This document shows, one piece after another, positions 1 through 5,270 of a stretch of 5,270 nucleotides of DNA. The notes under the pieces were generated by a model that ran no database searches, was not told the origin of the DNA, and saw nothing but the letters and a program-made list of their open reading frames with translations. A program made the position numbers and the translations under genes. This stretch comes from Hydrogenophaga sp. (GTDB taxonomy: Bacteria; Pseudomonadota; Gammaproteobacteria; Burkholderiales; Burkholderiaceae_C). The stretch spans positions 1 to 5,270 of the forward strand of contig JALOSN010000118.1 of NCBI GenBank assembly GCA_025458415.1. Reading direction: 5' to 3'. The first letter of the stretch is position 1, and each line of letters starts with the position of its first letter.

Positions 1-409
1 GCTGTTGTCGGGCAGCTACCTCAACGAGCTGCTGTTGCGTCTGGTGGCACGGGATGATCCCCATCCGCGGCTGTTCGACCACTACGCGCTGGCGGTGAGA
101 CTGCTCTCCGAGCAACCTCAGGTGCAGTCGCTGGTGCTTCGTGCGTTCGAACTGCTGCTGCTGCGCGAAGTGGGCCTGCTGGCTGATCTGCAGCGCGAGG
201 GCAGCAGCCTGAGCGATGTTGAAGCCCAGGCCCGCTATGTACTCACCCCCGAACTGGGTTTGCGGCCGGCTGCCGACGAGGAGTCGCATGCGGTTGCCGG
301 CGCGCAATGGATGGCCCTGGCCCGCGCGCTGGATGGCAGTCAGGCGCAGGCAGCCTGGCCGCACTGCGCGGGCAGTTGCGATCACTGCTGCACTACCATA
401 GCGGAATGA
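1..409 (+). CDS. recO: DNA repair protein RecO, C-terminal part, frame disrupted (5' end outside window)
   Basis: RecO is the recombination mediator that works with RecR to load RecA onto SSB-coated single-stranded DNA in the RecFOR pathway. Only the C-terminal helical region is visible; the N-terminal OB fold lies upstream of the window. The open frame enters with codons at position 2 and shows family features: SYLNELLLRLV, then a DPHPRLFDHYALAV stretch, LLLLREVGLL and a YVLTPELGLRP segment. After about position 349 the translation becomes unlike RecO (a Cys/Trp/His-rich tail ending at the TGA at 407-409). The expected RecO C-terminus is found in another frame and is listed separately. The gene precedes pdxJ, as is common in beta- and gammaproteobacteria. 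Family identity is secure; whether the product works is not. Either this strain has a truncated RecO missing about 45 residues, or one base is missing from the sequence. Confidence 0.85.
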   Translation, partial: LLSGSYLNELLLRLVARDDPHPRLFDHYALAVRLLSEQPQVQSLVLRAFELLLLREVGLLADLQREGSSLSDVEAQARYVLTPELGLRPAADEESHAVAGAQWMALARALDGSQAQAAWPHCAGSCDHCCTTIAE

Positions 410-489
410 ACGTGTTCAAGACGCGCCAACTGATGCTCGATGTGCAAGCGCTGGCGCGCCATCGATCCAAGGCTCCCCAAGCAAGCTGA
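349..489 (+). pseudogene. recO: Out-of-frame C-terminal segment of recO
   Basis: This frame, shifted by -1 relative to the upstream recO frame, reads GSLAALRGQLRSLLHYHSG followed by MNVFKTRQLMLDVQALA and stops at the TGA at 487-489. The pattern of LRxxLRxLLxYHxG, then a basic residue and RQLMLD(V/L)Q, is the normal end of proteobacterial RecO. Joining the frames at the CAG codon at 347-349 by re-reading base 349 gives a continuous RecO-like sequence. This places the likely indel somewhere in about 336-356, next to the near-repeat CAGGCG/CAGGCA. In the corrected gene the stop would lie 8 bases before the pdxJ start, a normal operon spacing, which supports the view that 489 is the ancestral end. 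There is no homopolymer slippery site that would suggest programmed frameshifting. The exact indel position is uncertain. Confidence 0.75.
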
Positions 490-497
490 TTCTCCCG

Positions 498-1280
498 ATG
501 TGCGCTGATTCGATCCGTGGCCGCACGGCCCTGTCCGTCAACCTCAACAAGGTGGCGCTGGTGCGCAACACACGCCACCTGGGCATACCGAGCGTCACCC
601 GCGCGGCCAGGCTCTGCCTGCAGGCCGGCGCGGCGGGCATCACGGTCCATCCCCGGCCGGATGAGCGCCACATCCGCCGGCAGGACGTGTTCGATCTGGC
701 CGAGCTGATGCAGGAATGGCCGGATCGAGAGTTCAACATCGAAGGCAATCCGTTTCACAACCTGATGGAACTGGCGGCAGACGTGAAGGCGCGGGGCCTG
801 CCGATGCACCAGCTGACTTTTGTTCCCGACAGCGAGGGCCAGTTCACCAGCGACCATGGCTGGAGCTTTCCGCAGGACAGCGAGCGTCTGAGGCCGGTGG
901 TGGCCCAGGCACGGGCACTGGGTGCGCGTGTGAGCCTTTTCATGGATGCCGAACCCGGCCAGATGGCGCTGGCGCGTGCCACCGGGGCGGACCGTGTGGA
1001 GCTCTACACCGAGCCCTATGCCGCGGCATGGAACACGCCACAGCGGGGACCCCAGCTCGACCGTTTCCGGATCGCCGGCCAGGCTGCACGGGAGGCGGGA
1101 CTGGGACTGAACGCGGGTCACGACCTGAACCGGGACAACCTGACGGCATTTCTGGTCGCGGTATCGGGCGTGCAGGAGGTCTCCATCGGGCACGCCCTGA
1201 TGGCCGACGCGCTGGAGCTGGGGTACACGGATACGGTGGCCGCCTATCTGCGCTGCATCGCGGCCGCTGCGGCGGGTTGA
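498..1280 (+). CDS. pdxJ: Pyridoxine 5'-phosphate synthase
   Basis: PdxJ is a cytoplasmic TIM-barrel enzyme. It condenses 1-deoxyxylulose 5-phosphate with 3-amino-2-oxopropyl phosphate to form pyridoxine 5'-phosphate, the last ring-forming step of the DXP-dependent vitamin B6 pathway. The 260-residue product is slightly longer than the roughly 243 residues of the E. coli enzyme. Visible motifs are SVNLNKVALVRN (13-24), ITVHPRPDERHI (48-59; His51, Arg53, Arg57), FNIEGNPF (79-86; Glu82), SLFMDA (146-151), VELYTEPYA (167-175; Glu168) and LNAGHDLN (204-211; His208), ending with SIGHAL. They match the catalytic His, Glu and His positions of the family. The N-terminal motif has NK where E. coli has DH, and the HPRPDERHI form resembles the variant known from Bacteroidetes and some proteobacteria. 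ATG 498 is the only in-frame ATG before the conserved core; its ribosome binding site is weak, so coupling to recO translation is plausible. The acpS start follows after 5 bases. Confidence 0.96.
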   Translation: MCADSIRGRTALSVNLNKVALVRNTRHLGIPSVTRAARLCLQAGAAGITVHPRPDERHIRRQDVFDLAELMQEWPDREFNIEGNPFHNLMELAADVKARGLPMHQLTFVPDSEGQFTSDHGWSFPQDSERLRPVVAQARALGARVSLFMDAEPGQMALARATGADRVELYTEPYAAAWNTPQRGPQLDRFRIAGQAAREAGLGLNAGHDLNRDNLTAFLVAVSGVQEVSIGHALMADALELGYTDTVAAYLRCIAAAAAG

Positions 1281-1285
1281 TTGCC

Positions 1286-1678
1286 ATGGTGTTCGGCATC
1301 GGGACCGATATCTGCGACATCCGCCGTATCGAGGCGACCTTTGGCCGTCAGGGTGAACGCTTTGTGCGCCGTGTGCTGGGTGATGCGGAACTGGCGGTCT
1401 GGCAGCAACGCAGCGCGCGGTGGCCGCAGCGTGGCCTGCGGTACCTGGCCACCCGCTTCTCTGCCAAGGAGGCGTTTTCCAAGGCGGTCGGGCTGGGCAT
1501 ACGCACGCCCATGACCTGGCATCGCTGCGAGATCCTCAATCACGCCAGCGGGCAACCCTACGTCCTGTTGCACGGTGAGTTGCGCGACTGGTTCGAGGCA
1601 CGCGGCTTGCGCGCGCTCGTGACGGTGACCGATGAAACCGACTACGCGGCCAGTTTCGTCATTGTGGAAAAGGACTGA
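1286..1678 (+). CDS. acpS: Holo-[acyl-carrier-protein] synthase
   Basis: AcpS transfers the 4'-phosphopantetheine arm of coenzyme A to a serine of apo-acyl carrier protein, which activates ACP for fatty acid synthesis. It acts in the cytoplasm as a trimer and needs Mg2+. The 130-residue length fits the family (about 126 in E. coli). The two signatures are present: FGIGTDICDIRRIE near the N-terminus, with metal-binding Asp8, and ATRFSAKEAFSKA (55-67), with Glu62 and Lys66. A VTDETDYAASFVIVE ending is typical of beta- and gammaproteobacterial AcpS. ATG 1286 is chosen because it places GIGTDI at the usual residues 4-9; the frame is open far upstream, but only as a shadow of pdxJ. The gene starts 5 bases after the pdxJ stop and ends 7 bases before nagZ, so it is probably co-transcribed and translationally coupled. 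No oddities were seen. Confidence 0.96.
   Translation: MVFGIGTDICDIRRIEATFGRQGERFVRRVLGDAELAVWQQRSARWPQRGLRYLATRFSAKEAFSKAVGLGIRTPMTWHRCEILNHASGQPYVLLHGELRDWFEARGLRALVTVTDETDYAASFVIVEKD
1670..1674 (+). promoter_or_regulatory. Ribosome binding site of nagZ (AAGGA)
   Basis: AAGGA lies in the last codons of acpS, 11 bases before the ATG at 1686. It supports that start over the in-frame ATG at 1632, which lies inside the conserved end of acpS. Spacing is a little long, so this is moderate support. Confidence 0.5.
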
Positions 1679-1685
1679 GCAGAAC

Positions 1686-2777
1686 ATGCATCCCCATGCA
1701 CCCCTGATCGTCGATGTGGCCGGCCTGTCACTGACGGTGGCCGACCGACAGCGTCTGGCGCATCCGCTGGTCGGTGGCGTCATCCTGTTCGGCCGCAACT
1801 GGCAGGACAGGGTGCAGCTGACAAGCTTGTGTCGCCAGATCAAGGCCGTGCGGCGGGATCTGCTGATCGCGGTCGATCACGAGGGTGGGCGTGTGCAGCG
1901 CTTCAGGACCAGCGGTTTCACCCACCTGCCACCGATGGCCGCGTTCGGCCAGCTGTGGATGCAGGCCCCGAAGCGGGCAGAGATCGAGGGTGCACCAGCG
2001 CTGCGGGCCGTCAACGCGGCCACGGCGGCCGGGTTCGTGCTGGGCGCTGAATTGAGGGCCTGCGGTGTGGACCTGAGTTTCACGCCCGTGCTGGACCTCG
2101 ACCATGGTGGCAGCTCGGTCATCGGAGACCGTTCGTTCGGCCGTGATCCGCGCATGGTGACGCTGCTGGCGCAGGCCCTGATGCAGGGGTTGCGCCAGAG
2201 TGGCATGGGCAACTGTGGCAAACACTTTCCCGGTCACGGATTCGTCCGGGCCGACTCCCACCTGAGCATTCCGGTGGACCGGCGCAGCCTGAACGCCATC
2301 CTGAGCGATGATGCCGCGCCTTACGGCTGGCTCTCGGCCAGCCTGGACGCCGTCATGCCGGCGCATGTGATCTACAGCCGTGTGGACAGCCGTCCCGCCG
2401 GTTTCTCCCGTCGCTGGCTGCAGGACATCCTGCGCCGACGGCTGGCGTTCCAGGGCGCCATCTTCAGTGACGACCTCAGCATGGAAGCAGCCCGACACAT
2501 CGACGGCCGTCAGGTCAGTTTCACCGAGGCCGCACTGGCGGCGCTTCAGGCCGGTGGCGATCTGGTGCTGCTGTGCAACCAGTCGGTGGTCGATGGCGGT
2601 ACACCGATCGACGAGGCGATCGAAGCGCTTTCACGGGCCCAGCTCAGGGGCGAATGGCACCCGTCGGCTGCCAGCGAAGAGCGCCGGCTTGCCTTGCTGC
2701 CCCAAGGGCCGGCCATCCCCTGGGACGAGCTCATGGTGCATGCGCGCTACATGCACGCGCTGTCGCTGATTCCCTAG
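1686..2777 (+). CDS. nagZ: Beta-N-acetylhexosaminidase (NagZ, glycoside hydrolase family 3)
   Basis: NagZ is a cytoplasmic GH3 enzyme. It removes the N-acetylglucosamine residue from GlcNAc-1,6-anhydroMurNAc-peptides during cell wall recycling, producing the anhydromuropeptides that in many Gram-negatives feed the AmpR control of AmpC beta-lactamase. The 363-residue product shows the family landmarks in order: PLIVDVAGLSL (6-16), GGVILFGRN (30-38), the VDHEGGRVQRFR substrate loop (63-74), GDRSFGRDP (147-155), KHFPGHGFVRADSH (179-192) and IFSDDLSMEAA (259-269). KHFPGHG with the following D-S-H is the mobile loop carrying the His/Asp acid-base dyad typical of NagZ. The SDDLSM motif holds the nucleophilic aspartate, about Asp262. 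There is no signal peptide, as expected for the cytoplasmic enzyme. It is the last gene of the plus-strand string and its TAG overlaps the stop of the convergent gene, leaving no room for a conventional terminator between them. Confidence 0.96.
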   Translation: MHPHAPLIVDVAGLSLTVADRQRLAHPLVGGVILFGRNWQDRVQLTSLCRQIKAVRRDLLIAVDHEGGRVQRFRTSGFTHLPPMAAFGQLWMQAPKRAEIEGAPALRAVNAATAAGFVLGAELRACGVDLSFTPVLDLDHGGSSVIGDRSFGRDPRMVTLLAQALMQGLRQSGMGNCGKHFPGHGFVRADSHLSIPVDRRSLNAILSDDAAPYGWLSASLDAVMPAHVIYSRVDSRPAGFSRRWLQDILRRRLAFQGAIFSDDLSMEAARHIDGRQVSFTEAALAALQAGGDLVLLCNQSVVDGGTPIDEAIEALSRAQLRGEWHPSAASEERRLALLPQGPAIPWDELMVHARYMHALSLIP

Positions 2778-3469
2778 ATCTTCAGGTTCAGCCTGTCGAG
2801 CAGATCGGCCACCAGTTCCAGCCGGACCAGGGGGTTGTCCAGAGCCATCAGCCGGAGTTTCATGTCGTTGGCCACCGGCAGCAGCTCCAGCCACCGGTTG
2901 GCCACCCAGCCGCTGTCATCCCATCGGTAGGGCGGTTGCAATGGCAGATTGGTCAGCGAATCCGGGTCACGCTCCTGCAGGCTTTCAAGCAGGCGTTGCA
3001 GGGCCTGTCGAACCGGCAGCAGGGGTTCGATCACCGGCACAACAGGCTCAGAGGCCAGCAGGCGCACATCGCCCACCCACAGGCCATGCGGCAGTTGGCG
3101 ACGGGCGGTCACCTCGAAGCGCTGCAGTCCCTCGCAGCGCACCAGCATCAGGCCGGGCTGGGGCCGGTCCAGGCTGTCGATACGTGCCAGTGTGCCAACC
3201 GGGTGGAACACCTCACGCGCGAAGCCGTCGCTGCCGGGGGGAGCGTCGGGATTGACCCGCCGGACCTCGGTGCCCTCGCTCAGGCAGACCACACCGAAGG
3301 GGGCGCCCGCCTGATGGCAGCGCTTGATCATGTCCAGGTAACGCACCTCGAAGATGCGCAGGGGCAGCCAGCCACCCGGAAAAAGAACCGTCTGCAGCGG
3401 GAACAAGGGCAACTGCTGCAGCTGCAAGGGTTCAGGGGAAGGGGAATCGGGTGAAGGGGAGGCGGGCAC
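2774..3469 (-). CDS. Stand-alone LON N-terminal (substrate-binding) domain protein
   Basis: The 231-residue product is a single Lon N-terminal domain (often annotated peptidase S16 or LON substrate-binding domain protein). It begins with LPLFPLQTVLFPGGWLPLRI (20-39), followed by FEVRYLDMIKRC, an FGVVCLSEG strand, a VGTLARI strand and a C-terminal helical region with LLPVRQALQRLLESL. No AAA+ Walker motifs or Ser-Lys protease domain are present, so it should not be called a Lon protease; its molecular role is not established. The first 14 residues are a Pro/Ser-rich tail, probably disordered. There are two GTG start candidates: 3469, preceded by AGGA at 3480-3477 with a 7-base gap, and 3496, nine codons upstream, with no visible ribosome binding site. 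I prefer 3469. The first in-frame ATG lies inside the conserved domain. The gene is convergent with nagZ and shares its stop tetranucleotide. Confidence 0.9.
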   Translation of the reverse strand: MPASPSPDSPSPEPLQLQQLPLFPLQTVLFPGGWLPLRIFEVRYLDMIKRCHQAGAPFGVVCLSEGTEVRRVNPDAPPGSDGFAREVFHPVGTLARIDSLDRPQPGLMLVRCEGLQRFEVTARRQLPHGLWVGDVRLLASEPVVPVIEPLLPVRQALQRLLESLQERDPDSLTNLPLQPPYRWDDSGWVANRWLELLPVANDMKLRLMALDNPLVRLELVADLLDRLNLKI

Positions 3470-3476
3470 GTTGACG

Positions 3477-3480
3477 TCCT
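3477..3480 (-). promoter_or_regulatory. Ribosome binding site supporting the GTG start at 3469
   Basis: Reading the minus strand, AGGA is followed by seven bases and then GTG. No comparable purine-rich element precedes the alternative GTG at 3496, where the upstream sequence is pyrimidine- and GC-rich. This is what decides the start; an AGGA match is short, so support is modest. Confidence 0.4.
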
Positions 3481-3632
3481 GACCATGGGGCTGCACGCCC
3501 GGCAGGCGGCGAAAGGAATGATTTTGCCCGAGACATGCAACCTGGTGTGTGCGGTGGCTGGAATGGGTGGATCTGGTGCGCAGGCCGGATCATCGGCACC
3601 AGGCCGGACCAGACATGCACCAAAAGAAAACA

Positions 3633-3662
3633 AATTTTCATAGAATTCATGGCATGAAAATT
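3633..3662. promoter_or_regulatory. AT-rich inverted repeat, possible operator
   Basis: AATTTTCAT (3633-3641) and ATGAAAATT (3654-3662) are perfect 9-bp inverted arms separated by 12 bases. A second, shorter dyad, TTCAT-GGC-ATGAA (3646-3658), shares the right arm. The element sits in the AT-rich centre of the divergent intergenic region, 65 bases before the transporter start codon, and overlaps the TAGAAT hexamer. That position suits a transcription factor site that could affect either gene. The role is inference; an AT-rich dyad of this size can also arise by chance. Confidence 0.35.
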
Positions 3663-3676
3663 GATTGTCACAGACA

Positions 3677-3703
3677 GGTCATCCACAGGGGTGGGTGATC
3701 ACC
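3677..3703 (+). promoter_or_regulatory. Potential 5' leader hairpin overlapping a 10-bp palindrome
   Basis: As RNA, 3677-3686 (GGTCATCCAC) can pair with 3691-3700 (GTGGGTGATC) to give a 10-bp stem with two G-U pairs and an AGGG tetraloop. The perfect palindrome GGTGATCACC (3694-3703) overlaps the right arm. The element ends 12 bases before the AAGGAG ribosome binding site, so it could be an mRNA leader structure or a DNA operator. There is no following T-run, so it is not an intrinsic terminator. No function is demonstrated. Confidence 0.3.
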
Positions 3704-3715
3704 GTCTTCTTGAAC

Positions 3716-3721
3716 AAGGAG
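3716..3721 (+). promoter_or_regulatory. Strong ribosome binding site (AAGGAG) of the ABC solute-binding protein gene
   Basis: A six-base match to the anti-Shine-Dalgarno complement lies five bases before ATG 3727 and fixes that start. It is the best ribosome binding site in the window, consistent with a highly expressed periplasmic binding protein. Confidence 0.85.
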
Positions 3722-3726
3722 TCCTC

Positions 3727-5270
3727 ATGGCACACCGATCGGTTTTCAATGGATTCATCTGGCGCCACGCACGCGCGTTGGTCGCTGCAGCCACGCTGCT
3801 GACCGGCATGGGGCTGGCGCAGGCGGGCGGTACGCTGCGCGTGGCCATGACCTCGTCCGACATCCCGCTGCCCAACGGCCAGACCGACCAGGGTGCCGAA
3901 GGTATGCGCTTCATGGGCTACACGGTGTTCGAGGCGCTGATCGGCTACGACCTGTCATCCGCCGACAGGCACGCCGCCTTGATCCCGGCGCTGGCCACCG
4001 AATGGAAGGTGGATCCGGCCAACAAGCTGCGCTGGGTGTTCAAGCTGCGCCCAGGGGTGAAGTTCCACGACGGATCGGCGTTCGATGCGCAGTCGGTGGT
4101 GTGGAATCTGGACAAGATACTGGACACCAAGGCCGAACAGTTTGATCCCCGGCAGTCCTCCCAGGGCAAGAGCCGCATTCCCACGGTGGCCAGCTACAAG
4201 GCGCTGGACAGCCTGACCGTGGAGATCGTCACCAGCGAGGTCAATGCCCTGTTGCCCTACCAGATGGCGTGGATCGTCATGTCCAGTCCGGCCCAATGGC
4301 AGGCTGTGGGCAAGAGCTGGGATGCCTTCCTGCGTGCGCCCTCGGGCACGGGACCGTTCAGGCTGGAGTCGTATGCGCCGCGTGAGCGGGCGGTATTGGC
4401 GCGCAACCCGGCCTACTGGAACAAGGCCCGCGTTCCGCAACTGGACAAGATGGTGCTGGTGCCGATGCCGGACCCGCAGGCGCGAGTGGCTGCTTTGCGG
4501 GCAGGGCAGGTGGACTGGATCGAGGCGCCGCCACCGGATGCCATCGGCAGTCTGAAAGGGGCCGGCTTTGCGCTGGTCAGCAACGTCTATCCCCACGTCT
4601 GGCCCTGGCATTTCTCCCGCCTGGACGGATCGCCATGGAACGACATCCGCATCCGCAAGGCCGCCAACCTGGCCATTGACCGCGAGGGCATGAAAGCGCT
4701 TCTGGGCGGCATGATGGTGCCTGCCAGGGGCATGGTGCCTCCCAACAGCCCGTGGTTTGGCAAACCAGGCTTCGAGGTCAAGACCGATGTGGCTGCCGCG
4801 AAGGCCCTCATGGCCCAGGCTGGCTACAGCAAGGACAAACCGCTGAAGGTGCGCACCATCATCTCGTTTGCCGGATCGGGTCAGATGCAGCCGCAGACCA
4901 TGAACGAGCTGATCCAGCAGAACCTGGCCGAAATCGGCATCCAGGTGGAATTTGACGTGCGTGACTGGAACGCGCTGCTGTCCAACTGGCGTGCCGGCGC
5001 CAAGGATCCGACCACCAAGGGTGCCACGGCCACCAACAGCTCGTACTTCAGCCAGGATCCCTTCACCGCACTGATCCGCCATCTGGACAGTGGTCTGGTG
5101 CCGCCCAAAGGCACCAACTGGGGCTACTACAGCGACAAGGAAATGGACGCGCTCTTTGACGGCATACGAACCGAGTTCGACCCAGCAGCCCAGCTCGCGC
5201 TGATCCAGAAGGCCCACGAGAAGTACGTCAACGATGCCCTGTTCCTGTTTGTCGCCCACGACATGGCGCC
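3727..5270 (+). CDS. ABC transporter substrate-binding protein, family 5 (peptide/nickel type), 3' end outside window
   Basis: This is the periplasmic binding component of a family 5 (SBP_bac_5, DppA/OppA/NikA-like) ABC importer. The frame stays open for 514 codons to the window edge; family members are usually about 500-540 residues, so only a short C-terminal piece should be missing. Residues 1-33 form a Sec signal peptide: a basic start, a hydrophobic stretch ARALVAAATLLTGMGLA and an AQA cleavage site before GGTLRV. There is no lipobox cysteine, so the mature protein should be soluble in the periplasm. Family landmarks are LRPGVKFHDG (107-116), the SGTGPFRLESY region (206-216), NPAYW (227-231), RKAANLAIDRE (310-320) and a NWGYYSDKEMDALFD segment near the end. 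Substrate cannot be assigned from sequence: dipeptides, oligopeptides, glutathione, opines and metal chelates are all bound by this family. Permease and ATPase genes may lie downstream, outside the window. Confidence 0.94.
   Translation, partial: MAHRSVFNGFIWRHARALVAAATLLTGMGLAQAGGTLRVAMTSSDIPLPNGQTDQGAEGMRFMGYTVFEALIGYDLSSADRHAALIPALATEWKVDPANKLRWVFKLRPGVKFHDGSAFDAQSVVWNLDKILDTKAEQFDPRQSSQGKSRIPTVASYKALDSLTVEIVTSEVNALLPYQMAWIVMSSPAQWQAVGKSWDAFLRAPSGTGPFRLESYAPRERAVLARNPAYWNKARVPQLDKMVLVPMPDPQARVAALRAGQVDWIEAPPPDAIGSLKGAGFALVSNVYPHVWPWHFSRLDGSPWNDIRIRKAANLAIDREGMKALLGGMMVPARGMVPPNSPWFGKPGFEVKTDVAAAKALMAQAGYSKDKPLKVRTIISFAGSGQMQPQTMNELIQQNLAEIGIQVEFDVRDWNALLSNWRAGAKDPTTKGATATNSSYFSQDPFTALIRHLDSGLVPPKGTNWGYYSDKEMDALFDGIRTEFDPAAQLALIQKAHEKYVNDALFLFVAHDMA

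Larger units (their letters stand above)
3497..3726. other. Divergent intergenic region between the LON-domain gene and the ABC transporter gene
   Basis: These roughly 230 bases separate two divergently transcribed genes and hold no convincing ORF. The half nearest the LON-domain gene is GC-rich with short direct repeats (AGACATGCA at 3531 and 3611; CAGGCCGGA at 3581 and 3600). The middle, about 3620-3670, is distinctly AT-rich for this genome and is the likeliest place for promoters. TAGAAT at 3641-3646 resembles a -10 box for the transporter gene, but no good -35 lies at the right distance. No promoter is convincing on the minus strand. The right third carries dyad elements and a strong ribosome binding site. 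Confidence 0.7.

Noticed and set aside
349..409. Cys-rich tail (CAGSCDHCC) of the truncated recO frame as a possible metal site
   Set aside because: It is explained by reading the normal RecO C-terminal codons in the wrong frame; the conserved protein is recovered in the -1 frame.
393..1193. Minus-strand open frame of 266 codons opposite recO/pdxJ
   Set aside because: It lies antisense to the clearly conserved pdxJ and its translation is Arg/His/Gln-rich without a domain, typical of antisense GC-rich shadows.
2573..3454. Plus-strand open frame of 293 codons spanning the end of nagZ and the LON-domain gene
   Set aside because: The Gln/His-rich translation has no recognisable motif, whereas the minus strand encodes a standard Lon N-terminal domain over the same bases.
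3644..3672. Possible minus-strand promoter for the LON-domain gene with GTGACA as -35
   Set aside because: No hexamer 16-18 bases downstream matches the -10 consensus at more than about half the positions.
3679..3687. TCATCCACA, one mismatch from the DnaA box TTATCCACA
   Set aside because: A single imperfect box with no cluster, no AT-rich unwinding element arranged beside it and no replication gene nearby does not indicate an origin.
3955..5259. Long minus-strand open frame (434 codons) opposite the solute-binding protein gene
   Set aside because: It is a shadow of the real gene in high-GC DNA: the plus strand has family 5 motifs, a signal peptide and a strong ribosome binding site, while the antisense product has no recognisable domain and runs into the coding strand's wobble pattern.

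Overview
The window is high-GC DNA that reads as a Gram-negative proteobacterium, most likely a betaproteobacterium of the order Burkholderiales. This rests on the gene order recO-pdxJ-acpS-nagZ, the style of the encoded proteins, and a Sec-type periplasmic solute-binding protein without a lipobox. The assignment is inference; there is no rRNA or other taxonomic marker here.

Positions 1-2777 (+ strand) hold a tightly packed gene string: the 3' part of recO (recombinational repair), pdxJ (vitamin B6 ring synthesis), acpS (activation of acyl carrier protein) and nagZ (peptidoglycan recycling). Intergenic gaps are 5-8 bases, so the genes are probably co-transcribed. They form a housekeeping neighbourhood, not a single pathway. 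The recO reading frame breaks near position 350: the conserved C-terminal segment continues in a different frame to 489, while the original frame stops at 409. This is either a real inactivating frameshift or a one-base sequence error.

Positions 2774-3469 (or 3496), on the - strand, encode a stand-alone Lon N-terminal (substrate-binding) domain protein, convergent with nagZ. The two genes share one CTAG tetranucleotide, which supplies a TAG stop on each strand.

Positions 3497-3726 are a divergent intergenic region with an AT-rich inverted repeat, a possible leader hairpin overlapping a perfect 10-bp palindrome, and a strong ribosome binding site. From 3727 to the right edge runs a family 5 (peptide/nickel/opine type) ABC transporter substrate-binding protein, cut off near its C-terminus; permease and ATPase genes may follow outside the window.

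I did not find a previously undescribed system. Most of the window is conserved housekeeping sequence. The points worth a second look are the recO frameshift, the shared convergent stop, the PdxJ subtype and the dyad structures before the transporter gene.
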